NCBI GenBank assembly: GCA_963798775.1
Contig: CAWCUK010000004.1
Coordinates: 434,001-498,000, forward strand
Origin: CAWCUK01 sp963798775
Lineage (GTDB): Bacteria > Bacteroidota > Ignavibacteria > Ignavibacteriales > Ignavibacteriaceae
Length of the DNA: 64,000 nt
Direction: 5' to 3'
A program made the position numbers and the translations under genes. Numbering within the stretch: the first letter of the stretch is position 1; every line of letters starts with the position of its first letter. Of the stretch, positions 25,351 to 32,605 are shown piece after piece. Under the pieces are notes generated by a model that saw only the letters and a program-made list of their open reading frames with translations, did not search any database and was not told the DNA's origin.

Positions 25351-25911
25351 TTGTTTTATTCATTAATATTATTTCTGCATATAATGGGGGCTGTAATCGC
25401 GTTTTCCGCTTACGGAATTGAATGGATTTGTACTTTAGGTATTAGTGGTTCCGCGAATGCTGAAAACGCTAAGGAATGGATGAAAGGATTTTATCTCGTT
25501 CCAAAGTTTTTCGGCATAAGTTTTATCCTGCTGCTTTTCCCCGGTTTATATTTAACAATTAATACTTGGGGATGGACCAGTTGGATCCTTTTTTCTTTGG
25601 CCGGACTTCTATATTTAACTATTTCCGGAAAACTTTTTGTAGGTAAAAAAGTAATTGCTATTGCTGAAGAATTAGAAAAAAGTTCGGGTAATCTGTCGGT
25701 AGAATTGAAGTCTAAAATAGCAGGTTCTAATTTATTTAAAACTATCGTCTTTAAAACTTTCGTCGGTTTGGGAATAGTATTTTTAATGACAATGAAAACT
25801 CAATTATTCGGAACAATTACTTCTTCTTTAATATTTCTATTTATAGGCGTGATAGCCGCAAATTTACCTCTTCTGCGGCCGGTAAAACAGAAGAAACAGA
25901 CAGTTATATAA
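25351..25911 (+). CDS. DUF2269-like integral membrane protein
   Basis: A 186-residue membrane protein starting at TTG 25351. That start is fixed by the ribosome site AAAGGAG six bases upstream. There are four hydrophobic helices at about 3-25, 50-72, 75-95 and 128-175 (the last region may hold two). The opening SLILFLHIMGAVIAFSAYGIEW and the GFYLVPKFFGISF region resemble predicted DUF2269-type membrane proteins. No catalytic residue is evident. The DinB gene follows 26 bases later on the same strand and may be co-transcribed. Confidence 0.65.
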   Translation: MFYSLILFLHIMGAVIAFSAYGIEWICTLGISGSANAENAKEWMKGFYLVPKFFGISFILLLFPGLYLTINTWGWTSWILFSLAGLLYLTISGKLFVGKKVIAIAEELEKSSGNLSVELKSKIAGSNLFKTIVFKTFVGLGIVFLMTMKTQLFGTITSSLIFLFIGVIAANLPLLRPVKQKKQTVI

Positions 25912-25937
25912 AATTTTATAAAATTTGAAGATTTAAG

Positions 25938-26420
25938 ATGATTACGAAACAAAATTTATTAAAAATATTTCGAAAAGAATTCGGAACAACATTAAAAGTA
26001 ATGAAGGCGTTTCCCGGGGAAAAATTAAATTTTGCCCCGCATGAACGATCTCAAACCGCTAAAAGATTAATGTCGACTTTTGTTTTTGAAATGTTCTTGA
26101 TGAGAATGTATGTTTTTGATGAAAATTTTGATGCTTCCGGTTTTAAGACTTATTCTCCGGAAAATCTTAATGATTTAGTAGATGATTTCGATAAAGAAAC
26201 CGCGCAGATTATTACTTCTTTGGAAGGTATTAATGAAAGTGAGCTAAGCAAATCTATTACATTTGCTAACAAAGTTTTCAGCGCCGATGAATTTATGACT
26301 ATGATGCTTTTTGATCAAATTCATCACCGTGGACAGCTCTCTGTTTATATTAGAATGGCCGGCGGTAAAGTCCCTTCTATTTACGGGCCTTCCGCCGACG
26401 ATACTTCAACTAATCTTTAA
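25938..26420 (+). CDS. DinB/YfiT-superfamily protein
   Basis: A 160-residue four-helix protein of the DinB superfamily. The family pattern is FAPHERSQTAKRL near 35-47 and the late metal-site segment DQIHHRGQLSVYIRMAGG near 133-150, followed by VPSIYGP. The histidines at these positions normally hold a divalent metal. Some members are bacillithiol S-transferases, which would fit the bacillithiol gene bshB1 at 52550. That specific function is only a possibility. Confidence 0.85.
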   Translation: MITKQNLLKIFRKEFGTTLKVMKAFPGEKLNFAPHERSQTAKRLMSTFVFEMFLMRMYVFDENFDASGFKTYSPENLNDLVDDFDKETAQIITSLEGINESELSKSITFANKVFSADEFMTMMLFDQIHHRGQLSVYIRMAGGKVPSIYGPSADDTSTNL

Positions 26421-26465
26421 AAAAAAAGGATTTTTCAAAGTATAAATCTTTGAAATTAACTTTTT

Positions 26466-27446
26466 TTACTTATATAAGTTCGTGTTTTCTTTTTTATATC
26501 TGGCTATTATTTTTTCTTCTAACTCGGCTAATTTCTTTTTAATTTCTCTTGGACTCATATCATCTTTTATTTTTAATATTTCCACGATTTCAAATGAAAA
26601 ATTATCCTCGCTCGAATGATTATAATCTTGCTGCAGTTCTTTATTCTTAAAGCTTAAATATTTTAATTCGAATTTAATCCTGTTTATCATTCCCTCAAGA
26701 TTTACGGTTGAACCGATAAATGTTTTCCCGTTGCTTTTATTTTTTATGCAAAATATTCCGGTGTTAATTTTTTGATGTTTGTATTCATTTTTAAGTTCTT
26801 TTTGAGTCTTCATATCCTTTAACTTTCTACTTTTATCGGCGTTTTTAAATTGCGCGGAAGAAATTTCTGTGGAGAAATCAAATTCATTTTTATAATTTTT
26901 ATTCAGCCAATATTGCCCGTTTTTTCTGTTGAGAATATTTTCATCTATCAAATATCTTCTTATTGTTGTATAATCTTCATAAAGATTTAGGAGAATATTA
27001 TTTAATTCTGATTCTTTATAAACGGCTGAAGGATCTAAAAGTTTTATAAATTCATTAAATACAATCAGCCTTTTTTTATGCTGTACCGGAAGCTTTATAA
27101 GTTTGCCCTTCTTAAAAAAAGCTTTCAGAACTTTTAATCTGTATTTTTCAATTCGCTGCTGCTGTGCTTGTTTTTCTACATTTTCAAAATTTATAATTTG
27201 TTTTAAAGTCAGGTTAAAAATCTGTTCATCCAATGAATAAACAACGTAATACTGTTGCTTTTTTTTATTTATTAAACCCGCGGTTTCTAATTTTTTAAGA
27301 TGAAATGAAACAGTTGAAGGGGAAAGGTTAAGCCGGTTCGAAATTTCTTCTACATATTGCGGCTTCTCAATTAAAGTATTAATTAAAAGTAATCTTGAAT
27401 TATCGGCGAGTGCTTTCATTATTGAAATGCTTTTTTCTATTTCCAA
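26466..27446 (-). CDS. ArsR-type HTH / DUF2087 / GIY-YIG-like fusion regulator
   Basis: About 326 residues from a TTG at 27446. An ATG at 27419 is the alternative. A further in-frame TTG at 27488 is unlikely because it would overlap the operator. Domains in order: ArsR winged helix (MKALADNSRLLLINTL, SPSTVSFHLKKLETAGLI); DUF2087 (KLIKLPVQHKKRLIVF, LYEDYTTIRRYLID); and a C-terminal GIY-YIG-family module (NTGIFCIKNKSNGKTFIGS, NKELQQDYN, NFSFEIVE). Both signature tyrosines are phenylalanine (GIF and FIG), so nuclease activity is doubtful. Palindromes just upstream suggest autoregulation. The DNA-binding calls are firm; the inducer is unknown. Confidence 0.8.
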   Translation of the reverse strand: MEIEKSISIMKALADNSRLLLINTLIEKPQYVEEISNRLNLSPSTVSFHLKKLETAGLINKKKQQYYVVYSLDEQIFNLTLKQIINFENVEKQAQQQRIEKYRLKVLKAFFKKGKLIKLPVQHKKRLIVFNEFIKLLDPSAVYKESELNNILLNLYEDYTTIRRYLIDENILNRKNGQYWLNKNYKNEFDFSTEISSAQFKNADKSRKLKDMKTQKELKNEYKHQKINTGIFCIKNKSNGKTFIGSTVNLEGMINRIKFELKYLSFKNKELQQDYNHSSEDNFSFEIVEILKIKDDMSPREIKKKLAELEEKIIARYKKENTNLYK

Positions 27447-27468
27447 TTTTATTCCGGTTTTATAATGA

Positions 27469-27484
27469 TTCGATAAATATCGAA
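27469..27484. promoter_or_regulatory. Palindromic operator of the ArsR-fusion gene
   Basis: TTCGATAAATATCGAA has 7-bp inverted arms around a 2-nt centre, a perfect dimer site. It lies 23 bp upstream of the chosen start. Related half sites lie at 27525-27540 and 27547-27556. Confidence 0.6.
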
Positions 27485-27524
27485 GCAAAAATAATCTTAT
27501 TGAAAATTAAAAGCAAATAATTAT

Positions 27525-27556
27525 TTCGATAAATATCAAAATGAAAATTTATCGAA
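27525..27556. promoter_or_regulatory. Second operator region: inverted TTCGATAAAT arms
   Basis: TTCGATAAAT (27525-27534) and ATTTATCGAA (27547-27556) form a 10-bp inverted repeat with a 12-nt spacer. The left arm also begins an imperfect copy of the 27469 palindrome (27525-27540). Together they suggest cooperative binding by the same regulator. Confidence 0.5.
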
Positions 27557-27591
27557 TATAGGCGGTCCGGAAATGACACAAAATGAAAATT

Positions 27592-28296
27592 TTATCTTAG
27601 CTGATCAGGATCTAAACCGTTGTTTTTAAAAAGTTCGTCATAATTTGTATCTATTTTTTTACGAATTACATCCAAATCATCAACAAATATTTTTAATGAA
27701 AGATCACCGCCGAACTTGAAGAAATAATTAATCAAAAGTTCTAAATATTTTTTTGTAAGTCCGGAAATTGTACTGTAGGAAAGTGAATTACTGCTGTCGA
27801 GTAAACTTAAATTTCTTTCTTCGTCCGGCCTTAAAACTTCTTCTTCGTCAAGAACTGCGTAATCATCAATTTTTTCTTCCAGCGCTTCATGCATCGACCA
27901 GTTTGTTGCTAACTGAAGAAGCGTTTCTAAAACAACATGCAGAAGTTTTTCCCGTTCTGATTTATATTTTTCTTTATTTTTGAAATCCAAATCGCGGGCT
28001 TGTATTTCTAAATCATTCAGCATTCTGCTTAAATCTGTATGTGCCTCTTCCGCTTTCGCCATTTCTCTAAATCGTACTATAATTTTTTCGTTAAAAGCTA
28101 TATCGCAATCGTTTGTAATTCCGTTCTGGTTTAAGATGTAAAGAATCTCATCTTTTCGTTCAGGAAGTTTTCTGTCTAGATATTCTTCTGTATAATAAAA
28201 ACTGTCGTAACAATTTTCTGGGGAATCAAGCATACTTACCAAATATGATTTTAATTTTAACAGTACATAAAAAAGGTTGAAGTTATCGTTTCCCAT
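27592..28296 (-). CDS. Hypothetical protein, 234 residues
   Basis: I do not recognise this family. The protein is acidic and mostly helical, with no signal peptide or membrane segment. Charged coiled-coil-like stretches occur at about 82-125 (AKAEEAHTDLSRMLNDLE, KNKEKYKSEREKLLH). An acidic patch (DDYAVLDEEEVLRPDEER) precedes a C-terminal hydrophobic helical region. A good GAGGT ribosome site precedes the ATG at 28296. It is upstream of the ArsR-fusion gene on the same strand, with the operators in between, so read-through into that gene is possible. The codon style matches its neighbours. Confidence 0.7.
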   Translation of the reverse strand: MGNDNFNLFYVLLKLKSYLVSMLDSPENCYDSFYYTEEYLDRKLPERKDEILYILNQNGITNDCDIAFNEKIIVRFREMAKAEEAHTDLSRMLNDLEIQARDLDFKNKEKYKSEREKLLHVVLETLLQLATNWSMHEALEEKIDDYAVLDEEEVLRPDEERNLSLLDSSNSLSYSTISGLTKKYLELLINYFFKFGGDLSLKIFVDDLDVIRKKIDTNYDELFKNNGLDPDQLR

Positions 28297-28445
28297 ATTA
28301 TTACCTCAAAAAGTTTTTTATTCTATAATTAAATTGGAAAAAAGTTTATTTAAAATCAGTTTTTTTATTTAATCTTATTAAAAAATTTATTGCTAAAAAT
28401 ATTTCGCTTATCTATTTTTAATAAAAAATATAATAAGCCATTGTA

Positions 28446-29654
28446 ATGAAAAGCAAAATTTCCCGTTCTGATTATGATGTAATAATTATTGGCGGCGGGC
28501 CCGCGGGTTCAATAGCCGCTTTTTATTTAGCCCACGCCGGATTAAAAACAGCTTTATTCGAAAAAGATAATTTTCCGCGTTATAAAACTTGCGGCGGGGG
28601 TTTAACTTATAAAGCTTTTCGCATGATTCCTTTTGATGTGGAGGACGCTGTGGAAGTAAATTGTTTTTCCGCGCGGATTGTTGATTTTCAGCTTAATGAA
28701 ATATTTTCTGTCACCCGCGATTTTCCCATTATTTCAATGACTATGCGGGAGAATTTTGACGCGATTTTATTAAAAAAAGCTCGGTCAGTCGGATCCGGAA
28801 TTTTTATGAACTGCCGAATTTCAGATGTAAATATTTATGATGATTCAATTAAAGTTAGTTACGGTGACTCTTATTCTACAGCTAAATTTTTAATAGCGGC
28901 GGACGGCGCGAACGGAATTGTTAGCAGGCTGATGAACAGAAACTTGTCATTAAAAAAAATTCCTGCGCTCGAATACGAAATTGTTGTGGATGAAGTATCT
29001 TTCGATTCGTTGCGCGAAATTGCAAGATTTGATTTCGGAATAATTCCTAATGGTTACGGTTGGATTTTCCCTAAAAAAAATCATCTGTCCGTTGGCGTTC
29101 TTTCTATGAAAAAAGGTATAAATCTTAATAAGGCAATTGAGGTTTATCTGCAAAAAATAGGAATTAATAAAATTATAAAAGTTGAGAAGCATGGATTTTT
29201 TATCCCTCTGAGAAAAAGTAGTTCAAATTTCACCCACAATAGAGTTTTATTCGCGGGAGACGCGGCCGGTTTCGCCGATCCGCTAACCGCTGAAGGAATA
29301 AGCAACGCTGTTTTAAGCGGCAAAATCGCGGCGGAAGCTATTATAAAAGAGGTGCCGCAGCCTTCTAAAGTGCGCGCTAATTATAACTTCCAAATTAAAA
29401 AGCAGATCTTAAATGAGTTGAAATACAGCGGAATATTAGCTTTTTTCGTCTACAAAAATAATTTGGTGAGACGGCTTCTTTTTAAGTTGTACGGGCAAAA
29501 GTTAAGCGAGATAATGACTAATATTATTACAGGTGAAGTAAATTACAGCGATTTATTGCTAAATCCTTTTAATTATTTAAAACTTTTTAAGTACCTGTTC
29601 TTTAAGAAAAGTATTATTGATAAAAAGGAACTGATAAGAACTGAAGAAGTGTAA
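28446..29654 (+). CDS. Geranylgeranyl-reductase-family FAD oxidoreductase
   Basis: A 402-residue flavoprotein. The N-terminal Rossmann motif IIGGGPAGSIAAFYLAHAG (14-32) binds FAD, followed by EKDNFPRYKTCGGGL. The second FAD motif FAGDAAGFADPLTAEGISNA is near 272-292. This is the geranylgeranyl reductase/electron-transfer flavoprotein-like family. Members reduce isoprenoid chains (menaquinone, chlorins or lipids) or hydroxylate aromatics. In a menaquinone-using bacterium, side-chain saturation is a reasonable guess. The start lacks an obvious Shine-Dalgarno sequence. No pathway neighbour is visible. Confidence 0.85.
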   Translation: MKSKISRSDYDVIIIGGGPAGSIAAFYLAHAGLKTALFEKDNFPRYKTCGGGLTYKAFRMIPFDVEDAVEVNCFSARIVDFQLNEIFSVTRDFPIISMTMRENFDAILLKKARSVGSGIFMNCRISDVNIYDDSIKVSYGDSYSTAKFLIAADGANGIVSRLMNRNLSLKKIPALEYEIVVDEVSFDSLREIARFDFGIIPNGYGWIFPKKNHLSVGVLSMKKGINLNKAIEVYLQKIGINKIIKVEKHGFFIPLRKSSSNFTHNRVLFAGDAAGFADPLTAEGISNAVLSGKIAAEAIIKEVPQPSKVRANYNFQIKKQILNELKYSGILAFFVYKNNLVRRLLFKLYGQKLSEIMTNIITGEVNYSDLLLNPFNYLKLFKYLFFKKSIIDKKELIRTEEV

Positions 29655-29729
29655 TTGGCAAAAGTTGATACAGAAGAATTATTTTTCAGTTTTAGAATCT
29701 TTTTATGAGTAATTAAAAAAGGTGTATTT

Positions 29730-29996
29730 ATGATTTTGGATTCAAACAGCAGAAGGCCCGAAATTGAATATCCGTGCGAATGGTCCTTTAAAGTAATCGG
29801 AAGCAATGTGGATAGACTACTTGTCGCTATTGAGGATGCGGCGAGCGGGCTAAATTATGATGTTACTCCGTCAAATGTTAGTAAAAACCATAAATATTTA
29901 AGCTTAAATTTTAGGCTGGTTGTCCCTAATGAGGTAGTACGCGATTTGGTTTATTCAAAACTGGAACAAAACCATAATGTAAGGATGGTTTTATAA
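29730..29996 (+). CDS. DUF493 (YbeD-like) protein
   Basis: An 88-residue protein with the DUF493 ferredoxin-like pattern: EYPCEWSFKVIGSN, VTPSNVSKNHKYLSLNFRLVV and VVRDLVYSKLEQNHNVRMVL. Family members are small proteins of unsettled regulatory function, linked to lipoate metabolism in E. coli. The ribosome site AAAGGTG precedes the ATG. It stands in a 75-base spacing from the FAD oxidoreductase and may be co-transcribed with it. Confidence 0.85.
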   Translation: MILDSNSRRPEIEYPCEWSFKVIGSNVDRLLVAIEDAASGLNYDVTPSNVSKNHKYLSLNFRLVVPNEVVRDLVYSKLEQNHNVRMVL

Positions 29997-30070
29997 AAAA
30001 TGAAAGCTATCTTAAAATGTTTAACTGAAGAGGATTATGATTCAAAAAAATTTTGAAAAGACATCCTTTT

Positions 30071-30712
30071 TTAATTATTAGCTATTAGTCCATTTAAATC
30101 TTTAGCTACTCTTACGCCGCATTTTTCTAGCCGCTCTTTATTCTGATGTCCTTGAGCTATTAAAATGCAGTCAACTCCCATTTCATTTGCTACTTCATAA
30201 TCGTGTATTGTATCTCCGATTAGTACGATTTCTTCCGGCGGATTTTGCAGACGTTTTACTAATTTTTTACCGAGTTCAGTTTTGCTTGCGGCGTAAATAT
30301 TATCGAGTCCCGCTAATTCATCAAAATAATTATCTAATTTATTTAGTTTTATTATTTCAACTAAAGTATTATGAGGATATGCCGAAAGTACCGATTGCGC
30401 TTTATTTAGTTTGCTTATTTCAGCTAAAATATATCGTGCGTTTGAAAATATTTCCGATTCATGTTTGCGTGCTTCATATTCATCCATAAATTCTTTACCT
30501 AGAACTTCGAAAGATGTTTTATTAAAATCTAAGCCTGCTTTTAAATAATATTCCATAATCGGGAAACCGAAAATCTCCCGGTACTTTTCAAGTGAAAGGG
30601 AAGAAATTCCTTGTTTATTTAATACATTATTTATTATATCTAAACATAAGTCAACATCATTAAATAAAGTCCCGTTCCAATCCCAGACAATATACTTATA
30701 TTTTTTAATCAT
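30071..30712 (-). CDS. HAD-superfamily hydrolase (phosphoglycolate-phosphatase-like)
   Basis: A 213-residue HAD hydrolase with a C1 cap. Motif I is VWDWNGTLFND, where the usual second Asp of DxDxT is Asn. Motif II is SVLSAYP. The motif III lysine lies in the SKTELGKKL region. Motif IV is VLIGDTIHDYEVANEMG. The nucleophile Asp is present, so phosphatase activity is possible, but the acid/base residue is altered. DWNGTL variants are found in some HAD subgroups. The substrate cannot be told. It is convergent with DUF493 and 57 bases downstream of the NUDIX gene. Confidence 0.85.
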   Translation of the reverse strand: MIKKYKYIVWDWNGTLFNDVDLCLDIINNVLNKQGISSLSLEKYREIFGFPIMEYYLKAGLDFNKTSFEVLGKEFMDEYEARKHESEIFSNARYILAEISKLNKAQSVLSAYPHNTLVEIIKLNKLDNYFDELAGLDNIYAASKTELGKKLVKRLQNPPEEIVLIGDTIHDYEVANEMGVDCILIAQGHQNKERLEKCGVRVAKDLNGLIANN

Positions 30713-30769
30713 TTATTTCCTAATTTTGGTTGAGGGCAAAAATAGATGATATTTTATAAAAAAATAAAT

Positions 30770-31441
30770 TTATGTCCGGCTCAATTCAATTTTTTTTATT
30801 ACTTCCTTAATTAATTCTGCAGTAATTCCCCAAATAACTTCTCCTTCGGTTTGATATACATAAATTTTCCTTTTTCTTCCGCCCCAAGGATTATGATATC
30901 TCTGAGGCAGATTAAGTTCTTTTACCGGAAGAAGTTCTACTTTCATTCCGTTTTTATCAATAAATGATGAATGAACTTCCAATCGTACGAAATATTCTTT
31001 TGCGGGATTGTTCAGAAAATAAGAAACGGGGACCAAAAATACTTTTGCTACCTCATTTTTATCATACTTTAAATTTAAAATACCATCTATTTTTAATTCC
31101 GCGATAAACGAATCTACAGTTACGCCCATAGGTCCTATTAATGTATCCATCGCTCCTATAATATTTATTTCATTCCTGGAAATACCTAATTCTTCTTCCG
31201 CTTCTCTTATCGCGGTTTCTTCAAATGATTTATCACTAAGTCTATCATATTCGCCTCCCGGAAAACAAATTTCTCCTCCTTGCCTAATATTCTCGGATCT
31301 TTTTTCAAACAGCAAATGGTATTCGCCCTTTGTATAAACAAGCGGAATGAGAACAGCCGAGTTAAAATATTCTTCTTTACGCAATATGCCGGGAGTTGAA
31401 GGAAGAAGTTTTTTTAGTTTTTCAATATTTAATTTGTTCAT
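30770..31441 (-). CDS. NUDIX hydrolase (CoA pyrophosphatase-like)
   Basis: A 223-residue NUDIX protein from the ATG at 31441; a TTG at 31462 would add 7 residues. The NUDIX box is GGEYDRLSDKSFEETAIREAEEELGIS in spaced form: G, E, RE and EE are all present. An upstream LLFEKRSENIRQGGEICFPGG matches the CoA-pyrophosphatase subgroup (UPF0035-like), which cleaves coenzyme A to 4'-phosphopantetheine and ADP derivatives. The late HNPWGGRKRKIYVY and VIWGITAELI stretches also fit that subgroup. Confidence 0.88.
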   Translation of the reverse strand: MNKLNIEKLKKLLPSTPGILRKEEYFNSAVLIPLVYTKGEYHLLFEKRSENIRQGGEICFPGGEYDRLSDKSFEETAIREAEEELGISRNEINIIGAMDTLIGPMGVTVDSFIAELKIDGILNLKYDKNEVAKVFLVPVSYFLNNPAKEYFVRLEVHSSFIDKNGMKVELLPVKELNLPQRYHNPWGGRKRKIYVYQTEGEVIWGITAELIKEVIKKIELSRT

Positions 31442-31605
31442 TTTTTTTCCGTCGGAAATCAAAAATTTATGTATAAGCTTTTCAATTTCAATAAAAACTT
31501 TTCAAATTTAAGAAATTTCTAAAAGCGGTTTGTGTTTGATTTTAGGCAAAATAGTAATTTTACAAACACTTAGTAAATGGCACGTTTTATGGTTGTGTTG
31601 GGCGC

Positions 31606-31620
31606 ACAGAAAATTTCTGT
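31606..31620. promoter_or_regulatory. 15-bp palindrome upstream of nfnA
   Basis: ACAGAAAATTTCTGT has perfect 7-bp inverted arms with one central base, 83 bp upstream of the nfnA start. It is a possible operator for a redox or metabolic regulator; none can be named from sequence. Confidence 0.35.
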
Positions 31621-31702
31621 TCTTCTAATACCGTAAAATTGAAATTAAAACGGAAGCATTTTACCGCTGCTTTCCATTTTGCCAAATAAAAAAAGAAGAA
31701 AA

Positions 31703-32569
31703 ATGTATAAAATAATCTCGGCAAAATTTCTAGCCCCAAATATAAAAAGATTTGAAATTGAAGCACCCAAAATAGCCGCTAAACGAAAAGCCGGCCAGTT
31801 TGTAATTATTAGAATTCATGAAAATGGTGAACGAGTTCCTCTTACAATCGCGGATTCAAATATAGAAAAAGGAACTATAACTATCATTGTTCAAGGAATC
31901 GGTAAAACTACGCAATCCTTAAATCTTCTTGAAGAAGGGGATTCCATTCTTGATGTGGTCGGGCCGCTGGGTCATCCTTCTCATATTGAAAATTTTGGTA
32001 CCGCGGTTAGCATAGGCGGTGGTGTAGGAACCGCTATTGCTTATCCTACGGCCGTTGCTTTAAAAAACGCCGGAAATCATACTATCTCAATTATAGGCGG
32101 AAGATCTAAAGAATTTGTGATTCTGGAAGATGAAATGAGAAACGTTTGCGATGAAGTATTTATTACCACCGATGACGGCAGCTACGGTGATCATGGTTTT
32201 GTTACGGATAAGTTAAAACAATTGATAAATGAGAGACAAATTGATTTTGTGCTTGCTATCGGGCCTATTCCTATGATGAAGGCAATTGCCGAATTAACGA
32301 GGCCTTACGGAATAAAAACAGTCGTAAGTTTAAACCCGGTTATGGTTGACGGCACCGGGATGTGCGGCGGATGCAGAGCGACTGTGGATAATAAGACTGT
32401 TTTTGTCTGTGTTGACGGTCCAGAATTTGACGCGCACCAAGTTGATTTTTTAACTCTGGCCCGCAGAAATAGAACTTATAAAAAAGATGAGGAAATAGCT
32501 TTGAATAGCTTTACTTGTAAAAGTCAGGAAGCAATTCAAAAAGCCGCGGAAGAATTGGTAGAAAAATAA
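31703..32569 (+). CDS. nfnA: NfnA-like FAD/NAD-binding electron transfer subunit
   Basis: About 288 residues from the ATG at 31703; an upstream TTG at 31679 would add 8. It belongs to the sulfide dehydrogenase/dihydroorotate dehydrogenase PyrK-like reductase family. The FAD part has AGQFVIIRI and RVPLTIADS. The NAD part has GGGVGTAIAYPTA and GPIPMMKAI. The C-terminal [2Fe-2S] loop is DGTGMCGGCRA plus a later Cys in FVCVDGPEFD. It pairs with the NfnB-like gene 36 bases downstream. Together they form NfnAB, which couples NADH, NADPH and ferredoxin, or an NADPH-dependent ferredoxin oxidoreductase. Bifurcation itself is inferred from the pair. Confidence 0.88.
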   Translation: MYKIISAKFLAPNIKRFEIEAPKIAAKRKAGQFVIIRIHENGERVPLTIADSNIEKGTITIIVQGIGKTTQSLNLLEEGDSILDVVGPLGHPSHIENFGTAVSIGGGVGTAIAYPTAVALKNAGNHTISIIGGRSKEFVILEDEMRNVCDEVFITTDDGSYGDHGFVTDKLKQLINERQIDFVLAIGPIPMMKAIAELTRPYGIKTVVSLNPVMVDGTGMCGGCRATVDNKTVFVCVDGPEFDAHQVDFLTLARRNRTYKKDEEIALNSFTCKSQEAIQKAAEELVEK

Positions 32570-32605
32570 GAAATTATCTTACCGAAAAAGAAAAGGAATT
32601 TTACT

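Noticed and set aside
27447..27488. TTG at 27488 as the ArsR-fusion start
   Set aside because: It would put the palindromic operator inside the coding region and adds residues before the normal first helix.
31579..31600. TGGCAC sequence as a sigma-54 -24 element
   Set aside because: No GC-containing -12 element follows at the required spacing (the next bases read GTTTTATGGTTG).
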